Shown here piece by piece: positions 1-7,758 of a stretch of DNA of 64,000 bases. The stretch's first letter is position 1, and the number at the start of each line of letters is the position of its first letter. Made by a program: the position numbers and the translations under genes. Where the stretch lies: NCBI GenBank assembly GCA_964242735.1, contig CAXTAK010000014.1:1-64000 (forward strand), written 5' to 3'. This stretch comes from CADCUY01 sp964242735. Lineage in GTDB: Bacteria; Actinomycetota; Actinomycetes; Actinomycetales; Quadrisphaeraceae. The notes under the pieces are model-generated. The model made no database searches and was not told where the DNA came from. It saw only the letters and a program-made list of their open reading frames with translations.

Positions 1-651
1 CGCGGGATGCTGTTCCTGGACCTCATCCAGGAGGGCAACCTCGGGCTGATCCGTGCGGTGGAGAAGTTCGACTACACCAAGGGCTACAAGTTCTCCACGT
101 ACGCCACGTGGTGGATCCGCCAGGCCATCACCCGGGCGATGGCCGACCAGGCCCGCACCATCCGCATCCCCGTGCACATGGTCGAGGTCATCAACAAGCT
201 CGCCCGCGTGCAGCGACAGATGCTCCAGGACCTCGGGCGCGAGCCCACCCCGGAGGAGCTGGCCAAGGAACTGGACATGACTCCCGAGAAGGTGGTCGAG
301 GTCCAGAAGTACGGGCGGGAGCCCATCTCGCTCCACACCCCCCTCGGTGAGGACGGGGACAGCGAGTTCGGGGACCTCATCGAGGACTCCGAGGCCGTCG
401 TCCCCGCTGACGCCGTGAGCTTCACCCTGCTGCAGGAGCAGCTGCACTCGGTGCTCGACACCCTCTCGGAGCGGGAGGCCGGTGTGGTCTCGATGCGCTT
501 CGGCCTCACCGACGGGCAGCCGAAGACCCTCGACGAGATCGGCAAGGTCTACGGCGTCACCCGCGAGCGGATCCGCCAGATCGAGTCCAAGACGATGTCC
601 AAGCTGCGGCACCCCTCGCGCTCGCAGGTGCTGCGCGACTACCTGGACTGA
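1..651 (+). CDS. sigA: RNA polymerase principal sigma factor, C-terminal part (5' end outside window)
   Basis: Housekeeping sigma-70 factor (RpoD/SigA/HrdB type), which directs core RNA polymerase to vegetative promoters. The frame is open from base 1, so the start lies upstream. Visible are region 2.3-2.4 (KFSTYATWWIRQAI), region 3 (RIPVHMVEVINKL) and region 4 with its helix-turn-helix (VTRERIRQIESKTMSKL), ending in RDYLD. The 3' end is complete, but its last codons lie in the left copy of the direct repeat bounding an integrated element, so the terminal codons and terminator are probably element-supplied. The displaced native end is seen at 10625-10649. Family identity is certain from the motifs. 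Confidence 0.97.
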   Translation, partial: RGMLFLDLIQEGNLGLIRAVEKFDYTKGYKFSTYATWWIRQAITRAMADQARTIRIPVHMVEVINKLARVQRQMLQDLGREPTPEELAKELDMTPEKVVEVQKYGREPISLHTPLGEDGDSEFGDLIEDSEAVVPADAVSFTLLQEQLHSVLDTLSEREAGVVSMRFGLTDGQPKTLDEIGKVYGVTRERIRQIESKTMSKLRHPSRSQVLRDYLD

Positions 652-656
652 GCACC
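632..656 (+). repeat. attL core, left direct repeat
   Basis: A 25-bp segment containing the last SigA codons and the stop, matched by 10625-10649 with a single difference (g645 versus c10638, a synonymous change in a Leu codon). Its position at the 3' end of a gene, next to an integrase gene, is the usual design of a tyrosine-recombinase attachment site. Confidence 0.85.
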
Positions 657-659
657 GGC

Positions 660-691
660 GGCCCTGACCTGTGTTTCCGCAGGTCAGGGCC
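660..691 (+). terminator. Hairpin terminator after sigA, supplied by the element
   Basis: A perfect 12-bp inverted repeat (GGCCCTGACCTG and its complement) with an 8-base loop, followed by CCTTTAT. It lies just inside the element, so it replaces the native sigA terminator displaced to 10663-10690. Its right half contains the internal repeat described at 670-687. Confidence 0.75.
670..687 (+). repeat. Left internal repeat, possible integrase arm site
   Basis: An 18-bp sequence (TGTGTTTCCGCAGGTCAG) repeated in the same orientation at 10585-10602 with one difference. Both copies lie just inside the attachment cores (13 and 22 bases away), where arm-type integrase binding sites are expected. The function is inferred. 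Confidence 0.55.
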
Positions 692-733
692 CCTTTATGC
701 CCTGGCGCGGGGCCGACCGGGGTAGCCACAGCG

Positions 734-761
734 CTGTCAGGCCAGGTATTTCGCCTAACGT
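734..761 (+). promoter_or_regulatory. Predicted leaderless promoter of the integrase gene
   Basis: CTGTCA (734-739), 16 bases, then TAACGT (756-761), six bases and the GTG at 768. Transcription starting about seven bases after the -10 would begin at the start codon, so no ribosome site is expected. Confidence 0.45.
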
Positions 762-767
762 GGGGCC

Positions 768-1682
768 GTGCCTACCCGCCGCAGCAGCACCCCCACCACC
801 GACCTCACCGCCCTCCTGCCCTCGTGGGAGCTGGCGCTGCGCGCGGAGCGGAAGAGCCCGGAGACGGTGAAGAACTACGGGGACGGAGTGCGCCGCTTCC
901 TGAGCTGGTGCGAGGCCACCGGGGCCGCCCCGGTGCTCGACCGCCGCACCGTCGCCGCCTTCACCGCCGGGCTGCTGGAGGCGGGGGCGCAGCCGGCCAC
1001 CGCCCGCTCCCGCCAGCTCGCGGTGCGCCGCTACTCCGCCTGGCTCGTGGATGAGGGTGAGGCCCCCGCCGACCTCCTGCTGGGGACGAAGGGCCCGCAG
1101 CTGGACACCAAGGTGGTGGACCCCCTCACCGACGCTGAGGTGGGCGCGATGATCGCGGCCTGCGCGGGTCGGGAGCTGCGCGAGCGCCGCGACGAGGCGC
1201 TGATCCGCCTGATGGCTGAGACCGGCGCCAGGGCCGGGGAGGTCGTCGCCCTGGGCGTCGCCGACATGGACCTCACCGCCGGCACCGCCCTGGTGCGCCG
1301 GGGCAAGGGTGGGCGGGGGCGCAGCGTGCCCTTCGGCCCCGCCACCGCCCGGGCCATCGACCGCTACCTGCGGGTGCGCCGCGCGCACCGCCTCGCTGAG
1401 GACCCGGCGCTGTGGCTGGGCGACCGCGGCAAGGCGTTCAGCTACGACGCCCTGCACAAGAGCCTGGGAGAGCGTGCCGCCACCGCGGGGGTGCGCGGGT
1501 TCCGCCCCCACCGGCTGCGGCACACCGCCGCCCACCGGTGGCTGGCCGCCGGCGGCTCTGAGGGTGGGCTGATGGCCGTGGCGGGGTGGGCGCGCCCGGA
1601 CATGCTGCTGCGCTACACCCGCGCCCGGGCCTCCGAGCGCGCCGCGGAGGAGGCCCGCGGGCTCAATCTCGGGGACTTCTGA
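768..1682 (+). CDS. Tyrosine recombinase/integrase
   Basis: Site-specific recombinase of the XerC/D-phage integrase family, 304 aa, presumably catalysing integration and excision at the sigA 3' end. An N-terminal SAM-like core-binding domain (about residues 12-95) precedes the catalytic domain. The catalytic set is visible: Arg155 in ETGARAGE, Lys180 in the beta-hairpin, His248-x-x-Arg251 in PHRLRHT, Trp274 and nucleophile Tyr283 in LLRYTRA. The GTG start at 768 fits the leaderless promoter. The gene sits 112 bases inside the left att copy and points into the element. No excisionase is recognisable nearby. Length is normal for the family and the gene appears functional. Confidence 0.93.
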   Translation: MPTRRSSTPTTDLTALLPSWELALRAERKSPETVKNYGDGVRRFLSWCEATGAAPVLDRRTVAAFTAGLLEAGAQPATARSRQLAVRRYSAWLVDEGEAPADLLLGTKGPQLDTKVVDPLTDAEVGAMIAACAGRELRERRDEALIRLMAETGARAGEVVALGVADMDLTAGTALVRRGKGGRGRSVPFGPATARAIDRYLRVRRAHRLAEDPALWLGDRGKAFSYDALHKSLGERAATAGVRGFRPHRLRHTAAHRWLAAGGSEGGLMAVAGWARPDMLLRYTRARASERAAEEARGLNLGDF

Positions 1683-1972
1683 GAGGCAGCGACACGCGCG
1701 GGCGCGCGACACGCCCAACACCTGAGCCCGCGTGATCTGACGCCCATACCACCGCAACACACGCCAGCGTGCGCTGCAGTGGGTTGGCCGTCCTGGGGGC
1801 CCACCGGCGATCGACACGCCCGAGCTGCACCCCCCGGTGGACGGCCACACCGGTGCTTCACTGCCTTAGCCGTTGTAGCCACACCGGCGCACATCGCGCA
1901 GCGGCCCGGGCACTTCTTGGCGGGAGACACCCGGGCCGCCGCGACCATCACCCCGGAAGGGGCAGGCCCATC
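1683..1972. other. Non-coding spacer, 290 bases
   Basis: No convincing gene on either strand. Short open frames here lack ribosome sites and recognisable motifs. The stretch probably holds the promoter for the replication-type genes that follow, but no clear -35/-10 pair could be picked out. Confidence 0.4.
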
Positions 1973-2290
1973 ATGGCCGTCACACCCGACCCACAGCGCA
2001 GCCTCGCCGGCAAGAAGGGCGCACACCGCTCCTGGGCAGTGACCCAGGACAGGTCCGCGCGCACCGCACCCGCCCGGGCGGCGATGCAGAAGAAGTTCGA
2101 GCAGCAGGTCGATCCCGGGGGGACCCTGCCCCTGCCCGAGCGGGCCCGGCGCGCTGAGCACCTGCGGAAAGCTCACTACGCGGACCTGGCGCTGCGCTCG
2201 TCTAGGGCCCGCAAGGCCCGGGCGCAGCTGGCTGCCGCCGACGCGGCCGAGGCGGAGCTGCTCCAGCTCGGTGGAGGCGACGCCGCTTGA
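1973..2290 (+). CDS. Small basic protein of actinobacterial mobile elements, unknown function
   Basis: A 105-aa protein that is basic and helix-rich in its second half (RARRAEHLRKAHYADLALRS), without membrane segment or known catalytic motif. The combination of a short N-terminal LAGKKGAHRSW-type segment, a VDPGGTLP segment and an Ala/Arg-rich tail resembles small unannotated proteins I associate with integrases in actinomycetes. The ATG at 1973 is preferred because a GGAAGGGGC ribosome site precedes it, while the longer open frame from 1769 has none. The stop overlaps the next gene's TTG start by four bases, suggesting coupling with the two following genes. A DNA-binding or excision role is possible but not shown. 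Confidence 0.7.
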   Translation: MAVTPDPQRSLAGKKGAHRSWAVTQDRSARTAPARAAMQKKFEQQVDPGGTLPLPERARRAEHLRKAHYADLALRSSRARKARAQLAAADAAEAELLQLGGGDAA

Positions 2291-2613
2291 GTACGACGCC
2301 CACACGCGGCGACGGCCCCGAGCCGAAGCCCAAGGCCGCCGTGATGCAGCTGCCCGCCGCTATCACGCACATCGTGACACCGCCCACCGACGCCAGCAAG
2401 ACCCCCATGGCGCCCGCACCCGTGGAGGTCACCGCGGGCGCCGGCGGCCTGCTGCGCACCGTCACCAACCGCGACGTCACGGTGGCGTGCACCGGGTGCA
2501 AGATCGCGCTGACGTCCACGGGCCCTGGCGCCTCGCACAGCCGCCGCACGGGCCACCGGGTCCAGGTGGCGTACTACGCCGAATTCTACTTCGAGCCGGG
2601 CGGCGCCGCGTGA
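2287..2613 (+). CDS. Small protein with C2H2-like metal-binding motif
   Basis: A 108-aa protein of unknown function. The C-terminal half has C-T-G-C followed by two histidines (HSRRTGH), i.e. CxxC then HxxxxxH spacing compatible with one small zinc site. The N-terminal half is Pro/Ala-rich and probably disordered. A TTG start at 2287 overlaps the preceding stop (TTGA), and its own stop overlaps the GTG of the primase gene, so it forms a three-gene coupled unit with 1973-2290 and 2610-5105. A role as an accessory DNA-binding protein for replication is plausible by position only. Confidence 0.65.
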   Translation: MSTTPTRGDGPEPKPKAAVMQLPAAITHIVTPPTDASKTPMAPAPVEVTAGAGGLLRTVTNRDVTVACTGCKIALTSTGPGASHSRRTGHRVQVAYYAEFYFEPGGAA

Positions 2614-5105
2614 GCGCGGAGGCCGAGGACACCTGGCCGCTGAACGTGGGTGACGAGGCGAAGGACGCCGGGCCAGAGGGGCCCGCCGCCATCGCGGGGC
2701 CCTTCGCCGCGGGTGCCATGGGCATCTTCGACTCGGGCCTCGGCTCGCCGCTGTGGCTGCCGCTACCAGCGAAGGGCCCCCCGGACCGGGACCGCACCGG
2801 TGCGGCGGGCACCACGCCATCGAGGGCGGACGTCGGTGGCGACATCGCTGAGCGCGGTGAGGGCAACCTCGCCATCCGCCTCGCCCCCACCGTCGTCGGC
2901 ATCGACGAGGACCGGTACGCGGGCAAGGGTGGCGTGGCGACCGTGGCCGCCGCGGAGGCCGCCCTCGGGCCGCTGCCGCCGGCGCCCAGCTCCACCAGCC
3001 GCGAGGACGGCTCGCGCATCCGCTACTACCGGGTCGCCGCCGGCACCACCCTCGCGGGCAGCCTCAGCGCAGCGGGCTACGGCGACGGCGTCGAGGTCAT
3101 CCAGCACCACCACCGCTACGCCGTCGCGCCCCCCTCCATCCACCCCGAGGGCCGCGCGTATCGGTGGGTCGGCGCCGACGGCGTGGACCTGCCGGCCGGC
3201 ACGGTGCCCACCGCCGAGGACTTGCCGTGGCTGCCGCCCGTGTGGGTCACCGGGCTGCAGCGCGCCCGGCCGGGCGTCAGCGACGCCGTGCTCGCGGCGC
3301 AGGCGGTGTGGCCGGTGGCGGCGGCGACGCACGCCTACGTCGTGCGCGTCGTCGCCGGCCTCGCCGCTGATGAGCCGCGCGGGGACTGGCACACCTGGGC
3401 CTTCACCGCCTCATGCCGCCTCGCGGCGGCAGCCCGCCTCGGGCTCCTGACCGCCGCGGACCTCACGGCCGGGAGGGCAGCCATCGTCGCCCGCCTGACC
3501 GCTGCCTCCTCCACGCGGGGCAGCGACGAGGACCCCGGGAGGGAGGCTGCGCGCTGCTGGGACGACGCCGTCACGCGCGCCTCCCACCAGACGGAGGAGC
3601 AGGCGCAGTCATCCCTGCAGGGCAAGGCGACACCGGTGGACGCGCTGGCGCCCGCGAGCACCACCACCGCCCTGCACGCTCTCATCGCCCCCCAGGCCAC
3701 CCTCGTCGCCGTCGTCCCCGCCGCCGCCGCGGTGGCCGCGGTGCGGGCCGGGGTCGACGCGGTGATCGCCTCGGCGCGCACCTACCAGGACCTGCCCGAC
3801 CCCGGTCACCTCGTCGTCGCGATGGCCGCCGCGGTGACCCGCGACCTCGACGACGAGCCCGCGTGGGTGCTGATCGTCGCCGCCCCCAGCTCAGGCAAGA
3901 CCGAGACGACCCGGGCGATGGACAAGGTGGTCAACGAGCGCGTCGACGACCTGACCGCCGCCGGGCTGCTGTCGTGGAAGACGGGGAAGGCCCCGGCGCC
4001 GACCGGCATCCTCGCCCGCATCGGGGACGGCGCGAGGGCCCTGGTCACCATCGGCGACCTCAGCACCCTGCTGGCCTCCTCCGACCGCGGCGGCCGCGAC
4101 ACCACCTTCGCGCTGCTGCGCAAGGTCTACGACGGCCACGTCGTGCGCGACCTGGGCTCCGCGCCCGCGGCGCTGACGTGGTCGGGCAAGGTCACCATCG
4201 TCGCCGCCGTCACCGGGGTGATCGACCACTACGCCGCGCACAACGACGCCCTCGGCCCCCGCTGGTGCTACTACCGACTGCCCGAGCGCGACACCGACGG
4301 CCGCCGCCGCGCGTCCAAGGCCGCCCGCCGCGGTGACCTCGACCGCCACCGGGCGGCGCTCGCGGACCAGGTGCTCGCCACCGTCACCCAGGCCCGGGAC
4401 CACGTCAAGGGCATCACCGTGCCCGACGAGGTTGCCGACGCCGTCGAGGACGCCGCACTCGTCACCTGCTGGGGGCGCGCGACGGTGCCCCGCCACGGGT
4501 ACGGGCGCCGGGAGATCGACGGGCTGCCCGTGGTCGAGGAGCCGATGCGCCTGGTCCGTCAGCTGCTCGTCCTCACCCGCGGGCTGCTCGCCCTCGGCCT
4601 CAGCACGGCCCAGGCCACCGCCCTCGCCCGCCGAGTCGCGCTCGACTCCATGCCCCAGGCCCGCCGCGCCGTCCTCGGCGCCCTCGCCCTCGGTGAAGCC
4701 CTGAGCACCAGCGCCGTCGCGGCCAGCGCGGGGGTGCACCGCCACGTCGCCCGCCACCAGCTCGAGGAGCTGGAGGCCATCGGCGTCGTCGCCGCGGAGC
4801 GCGCCGGCGCCGAGCCCGCCGAGGAGGAGGGCGACCGCCGCCCCGTGACGTGGTCGCTGGACACCGACGACGGACCGCTGATCGCCGACGTGGTCAGCGC
4901 CGGGCGGAGGGACGGGCTGAGGTGGCACGAAGTGTGGGCTCCACCCACACCTCCCCCCCAGATAGACGCCGCTGGCGACCAGGGCCACGGGGACCCTGCC
5001 CACACTTCGTGCCACCCAACGGCCCGCCGTAGCGCCTCCACTGGAGTCGCTACCCCGGCCATGCACGCCCGCCAGCCCGGTGCCGATGACGGGCACGCCG
5101 CGTGA
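2610..5105 (+). CDS. Primase-polymerase/helicase-like replication protein
   Basis: A replication protein of about 831 aa. The N-terminal half resembles the bifunctional primase/polymerase (archaeo-eukaryotic primase fold): VGIDEDRY near residue 96-103 supplies the acidic pair (D99, D101) and PPSIH near 174-178 the S-x-H motif. The C-terminal half has a Walker A motif (APSSGKTE, K430) and an acidic strand (LVTIGDLSTLL), like helicases paired with such primases, then a winged-helix-like segment (TSAVAASAGVHRHVARHQLEEL). It probably initiates replication of the excised element. The GTG at 2610 overlaps the preceding stop, and the longer upstream frame is not coding. The last 60 residues are unusual and cover a 19-bp inverted repeat. 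Confidence 0.82.
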   Translation: MSAEAEDTWPLNVGDEAKDAGPEGPAAIAGPFAAGAMGIFDSGLGSPLWLPLPAKGPPDRDRTGAAGTTPSRADVGGDIAERGEGNLAIRLAPTVVGIDEDRYAGKGGVATVAAAEAALGPLPPAPSSTSREDGSRIRYYRVAAGTTLAGSLSAAGYGDGVEVIQHHHRYAVAPPSIHPEGRAYRWVGADGVDLPAGTVPTAEDLPWLPPVWVTGLQRARPGVSDAVLAAQAVWPVAAATHAYVVRVVAGLAADEPRGDWHTWAFTASCRLAAAARLGLLTAADLTAGRAAIVARLTAASSTRGSDEDPGREAARCWDDAVTRASHQTEEQAQSSLQGKATPVDALAPASTTTALHALIAPQATLVAVVPAAAAVAAVRAGVDAVIASARTYQDLPDPGHLVVAMAAAVTRDLDDEPAWVLIVAAPSSGKTETTRAMDKVVNERVDDLTAAGLLSWKTGKAPAPTGILARIGDGARALVTIGDLSTLLASSDRGGRDTTFALLRKVYDGHVVRDLGSAPAALTWSGKVTIVAAVTGVIDHYAAHNDALGPRWCYYRLPERDTDGRRRASKAARRGDLDRHRAALADQVLATVTQARDHVKGITVPDEVADAVEDAALVTCWGRATVPRHGYGRREIDGLPVVEEPMRLVRQLLVLTRGLLALGLSTAQATALARRVALDSMPQARRAVLGALALGEALSTSAVAASAGVHRHVARHQLEELEAIGVVAAERAGAEPAEEEGDRRPVTWSLDTDDGPLIADVVSAGRRDGLRWHEVWAPPTPPPQIDAAGDQGHGDPAHTSCHPTARRSASTGVATPAMHARQPGADDGHAA
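4921..5016. repeat. 19-bp perfect inverted repeat inside the 3' end of the primase gene
   Basis: Arms 4921-4939 and 4998-5016 (GGTGGCACGAAGTGTGGGC and its complement) are separated by 58 bases that include a C-run and an AT-richer GATAGA. Long perfect arms inside coding sequence are unlikely by chance. Possible roles are a replication origin for the encoded primase/helicase, an operator, or an RNA stem. Which one is unknown. Confidence 0.8.
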
Positions 5106-5254
5106 GCCCCGCGCAGCGCCGCGCTGGCACCCGCCGCCCCGAGCCGCCGTCGGTCACCGCCACCGGGGCCCCGGCGACCACCGAGCCCCCGCCGGGCACC
5201 GCCTCGCCGGTGACCGCCACGGGCGTCCCCACCGCGGCGACCGGCGCCGGGTGA
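5102..5254 (+). CDS. Possible 50-aa Pro/Thr-rich peptide
   Basis: A short frame starting with a GTG that overlaps the primase stop (GTGA). The product has two near-repeats, SVTATGAP and PVTATGVP, within an Ala/Pro/Thr-rich sequence, with no membrane segment or motif. The only support is the overlap and the regular high-GC codon use. It could equally be spacer sequence read by chance. The 109 bases that follow show no feature beyond the ribosome site of the next gene. Confidence 0.35.
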   Translation: MSPAQRRAGTRRPEPPSVTATGAPATTEPPPGTASPVTATGVPTAATGAG

Positions 5255-5363
5255 CCGCTCGGCCGAGCACCGGCCCACCGACTGCCAGGACCCTCTCGGG
5301 CCCTGGGCGCACCACCCCGCGCGCACCAGCGCGCAGGTCCGCACCGAGCACGAGGAGCACCAG

Positions 5364-5630
5364 ATGACCAAGTTGTCCGAAGCGGTGGCCGCAGCGCTGA
5401 CCGCGCAGCAGCAGGCGCCCCCGCCGTTCACCCCCGACCCCGCCATCGAGCGCGACGAGCAGGCCCTCGCCACCCTGAAGGCGGTGTCCCCGGTCGACTT
5501 CGCCCACCGCGGGGACGCCGCGATGAAGAACCGGGTGCTGGCGTACCGGGCCCGCGAGCGCAAGGCGGCCGAGGCCTCCGACGACGCCACCGCGGGGCGC
5601 ACCGAGGGCACCGAGAGGGCGGCGCGATGA
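5364..5630 (+). CDS. Hypothetical protein, 88 aa
   Basis: A small, mostly helical, highly charged protein. The middle has AIERDEQALATLKAVSPVDF, the end is Arg/Lys/Glu-rich, and there are no cysteines and no membrane segment. The ATG at 5364 has a GAGGAGCA ribosome site eight bases upstream. Its stop overlaps the start of the next gene (ATGA), so the two are coupled and may act together. Neither resembles a family I can name. Its place between replication and terminase-like genes suggests an element maintenance or packaging accessory role, which is a guess. Confidence 0.65.
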   Translation: MTKLSEAVAAALTAQQQAPPPFTPDPAIERDEQALATLKAVSPVDFAHRGDAAMKNRVLAYRARERKAAEASDDATAGRTEGTERAAR

Positions 5631-6310
5631 GCGAGACCACCGACGCCACCCCCGAGGAGCTGCAGGCCGAGATCGAGGAGCTCGCGGCGAAGCTGAACGC
5701 CGCCAACGAGCGGCAGCAGGCTGAGACCGAGCGCGCCGACGCGGACCGGGCCGCCCGGGAGCTGGCCTACCGCCGGGAGCGCCTCGCCGCCTACGACCCG
5801 CAGACGCTGGAGGCCGCGGTGCGCCGGTGCGACCGGGAGCTGCGCGAGGCGCTGCCGTCCGACACCGCCTTCGGCGCCGTGATGCGCGCGGTGGCCGCGC
5901 AGGCGGCGATGCAGCGGGGCAGGGTCCTGGCAGCCGCTGACGCCGACGCCGTGGCGGTCGCCGAGGGCCGCGAGCCCTCCCAGCAGTTCATCGGCGAGGG
6001 GCACATCGACCTTCCCGAGGTGCTGCTCCAGCGTGTCCTCGACGCGGTCACCCGCGGCGTCGTGGAGGGCGAGCAGGCCGTCGAGGGCGAGCGGATGGCC
6101 GCGGCGATCTTCGGCACCAGCGACCCGGCGGTGGTCGCTGCCGCCGAGGCCCGGGTCGAGACGCTGCGCCGGGCGGAGGCGGCGCGCATGACGGTCGCCA
6201 GCGTGCCCGTCGAGCGCCTGACCGCGAGGGACCGCGAGGAGCTGGGGCTGCCGCCGGCCGGGGCCAACAAGGACCCGCTGAGGAAGCGGAACATGACCGA
6301 CCTCCTGTAG
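5627..6310 (+). CDS. Coiled-coil hypothetical protein, 227 aa
   Basis: An acidic protein whose first 60 residues (about 8-60) form a strong predicted coiled coil with heptad-like Glu/Ala/Leu spacing. A helical central domain with VLLQRVLDAVTRGVVEGEQ follows, and the tail ends in ADRxELGLPPAG-type and basic DPLRKRN segments. No enzymatic motif is visible. It overlaps the preceding gene by four bases. Such long-helix proteins occur as phage scaffolds or structural accessories, but nothing here is diagnostic. The lack of cysteine-rich or membrane features argues for a cytoplasmic oligomer. Confidence 0.7.
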   Translation: MSETTDATPEELQAEIEELAAKLNAANERQQAETERADADRAARELAYRRERLAAYDPQTLEAAVRRCDRELREALPSDTAFGAVMRAVAAQAAMQRGRVLAAADADAVAVAEGREPSQQFIGEGHIDLPEVLLQRVLDAVTRGVVEGEQAVEGERMAAAIFGTSDPAVVAAAEARVETLRRAEAARMTVASVPVERLTARDREELGLPPAGANKDPLRKRNMTDLL

Positions 6311-6489
6311 GCCCCCACCGACCGGGGGCGGCGGCGTTGACGTACACCGGCCGGCGTCATCACGGGCCGCCGAGCCGGATCGAAGGTCGAGGAGCGGGTG
6401 CCCTTGCCCGCGGTGATCCGACCTGCGCCGCCGTCCCCGCACCACCCCCACGGGACCCGCCGGGGGCCCGGGAGAGCGAGGAGGACCCC

Positions 6490-6912
6490 ATGGCCGACCC
6501 CAACCGCGCCGAGCGCGACCGCGCCGTCCTGGAGCTGCGCCGCGCCGGCCACACCTACGCGGCCATCGCCGCGCGCATGGGCCTGGCATCGAAGTCCGCC
6601 GCGCACGCCGCGTTCCACCGGGCCCTGGCCGGCGCCCCCACCGACGAGGAGGACGAGGTCCGCGCCGGCGAGCTCGACCGCCTCGACCGCCTCTCGACCG
6701 CGGTGTGGGCAGCGGCGGTGCGTGGGGACGTGCGCGCCGTCGACCGGTGCCTGCGGATCATCGAACAGCGGTGCCGACTCCTCGGGCTCGACGCCGCGCC
6801 AGTGCCCGCGAGCGCACCGGTGCCGCCCCCACCGGCACCGCCGGCGAGTGCCCTGGACGACCTGCTCGCCCGCCGCGGTGCCCGCCGCGACGAGGCGCCC
6901 ACGCCCACCTGA
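6490..6912 (+). CDS. Helix-turn-helix protein resembling phage terminase small subunits
   Basis: A 140-aa protein with an N-terminal helix-turn-helix (about residues 10-45, LRRAGHTYAAIAARMGLASK) followed by a helical segment of the LDRLSTAVWAAAVRGD and AVDRCLRIIEQRCRLLGLD type. This HTH plus R-x-L-R-I-x-E-x-R-x-x-LLGLD-like layout is common in proteins annotated as terminase small subunits of actinophages, which select phage DNA for packaging. The tail (about 95-125) is Pro/Ala-rich linker. The ATG at 6490 has GAGGAGG upstream, and the longer frame from 6337 lacks a site. No large terminase follows, so if this is a TerS it would have to redirect a helper phage motor. A plain regulator is the alternative. 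Confidence 0.65.
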   Translation: MADPNRAERDRAVLELRRAGHTYAAIAARMGLASKSAAHAAFHRALAGAPTDEEDEVRAGELDRLDRLSTAVWAAAVRGDVRAVDRCLRIIEQRCRLLGLDAAPVPASAPVPPPPAPPASALDDLLARRGARRDEAPTPT

Positions 6913-7135
6913 GACCCGCCCACGCCCACGCGCTCCCGGTCACCGGCCCGGGGCGCGTTCGGCGCGCACAGGGCCCGGTACCCGCCCGCCGGGCCGCCTC
7001 AGCCCGTCGGCCGACATCGTGCGTTCGATGGGGAGGGAAAGGGAGCCCCCGCGGCGCCCCGTGCGCGCACCCCTCCAGGGGGACCCCCCCAGCCTCCGCG
7101 GGCCGGGCGCCGGCGCCCGCGCGACTAGCCGCTCA
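6913..7135. other. Non-coding stretch between the TerS-like gene and the cargo, 223 bases
   Basis: No gene seen. It contains a purine-rich run (GGGGAGGGAAAGGGAG, 7030-7045) followed by the self-complementary CCTCCAGGGGG region near 7073-7083. It separates two convergent transcription units. A packaging site is conceivable because of the adjacent TerS-like gene, but nothing in the sequence proves it. Confidence 0.3.
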
Positions 7136-7675
7136 TCACGGGTGCCACGCGGGCGGTGGGTCCTGCCGGAGGGCCAGCGCCCTCTCCCGATCGATGATCT
7201 CTGTCGTCATCGTCACCAGCTCTTCCACCAGCTGCTCCAGCTGATGGCGCATATCGCGGCCGACGCCCTGCGTCTGGTCACCCTTGGCTCGCCGCCGCTC
7301 GAAGTAGTCCGCGTATGGGCCATCCGACTCGACCCACCACAAGATGCCGTGCAGCGCTTCATGCCGCTGACTGCGTAGCGCCCGCACCCTGCCGCCGGCG
7401 CCACCGAACGCCGGATCCCCCTCCACGGACTCCAGCAGCGCGGACCAATCTCGGGTGTCGCCCAGCCTCTTGCGGATCGCTCGGTCGGTGGAGGCCGCGC
7501 CGGTCTTGATCCGTAGGGCGAGGGCGGCGACGTAGTACTCCAGCAACACCGTCTCCGAGGCGACCCTCCCCACGAGCAGGTAGTACCAGTCCGGCGGCTC
7601 GGGGTTGTAGTCCTCGGGATGTCCGGGCGCCCCCCAGGAGTCATCGTCCAGAGGGTCCTCGGGAAGCTCGGCCAC
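7136..7675 (-). CDS. Putative HEPN-domain protein (possible RNase, anti-phage cargo)
   Basis: A protein of about 180 aa on the minus strand, opposite to the rest of the element. An N-terminal helix (WYYLLVGRVASETVLLEYYV, about 30-49) is followed by LRSQRHEALHGILWW, in which R104 and H109 form the R-x4-H motif with a polar residue after Arg, as in HEPN ribonucleases of abortive-infection and toxin systems. The start is uncertain: the GTG at 7675 has CCAGGA seven bases upstream, and an ATG at 7747 gives 204 aa. It is divergent from the membrane-protein gene at 7759. Family assignment rests on the motif and helical pattern only. Confidence 0.6.
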   Translation of the reverse strand: MAELPEDPLDDDSWGAPGHPEDYNPEPPDWYYLLVGRVASETVLLEYYVAALALRIKTGAASTDRAIRKRLGDTRDWSALLESVEGDPAFGGAGGRVRALRSQRHEALHGILWWVESDGPYADYFERRRAKGDQTQGVGRDMRHQLEQLVEELVTMTTEIIDRERALALRQDPPPAWHP

Positions 7676-7758
7676 GCCAGCATCCTGGTCGCCTCCGTCG
7701 TGGCGGGTGACACGGAGTAGGCGACATGGGGAAGCGCCCGCTGGCATCGTGTGGCCGC

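Noticed and set aside
1683..1972. Short minus-strand frame 1663-1848 as a possible excisionase
   Set aside because: No ribosome site, no helix-turn-helix, and it overlaps the integrase end; composition is like other shadow frames.
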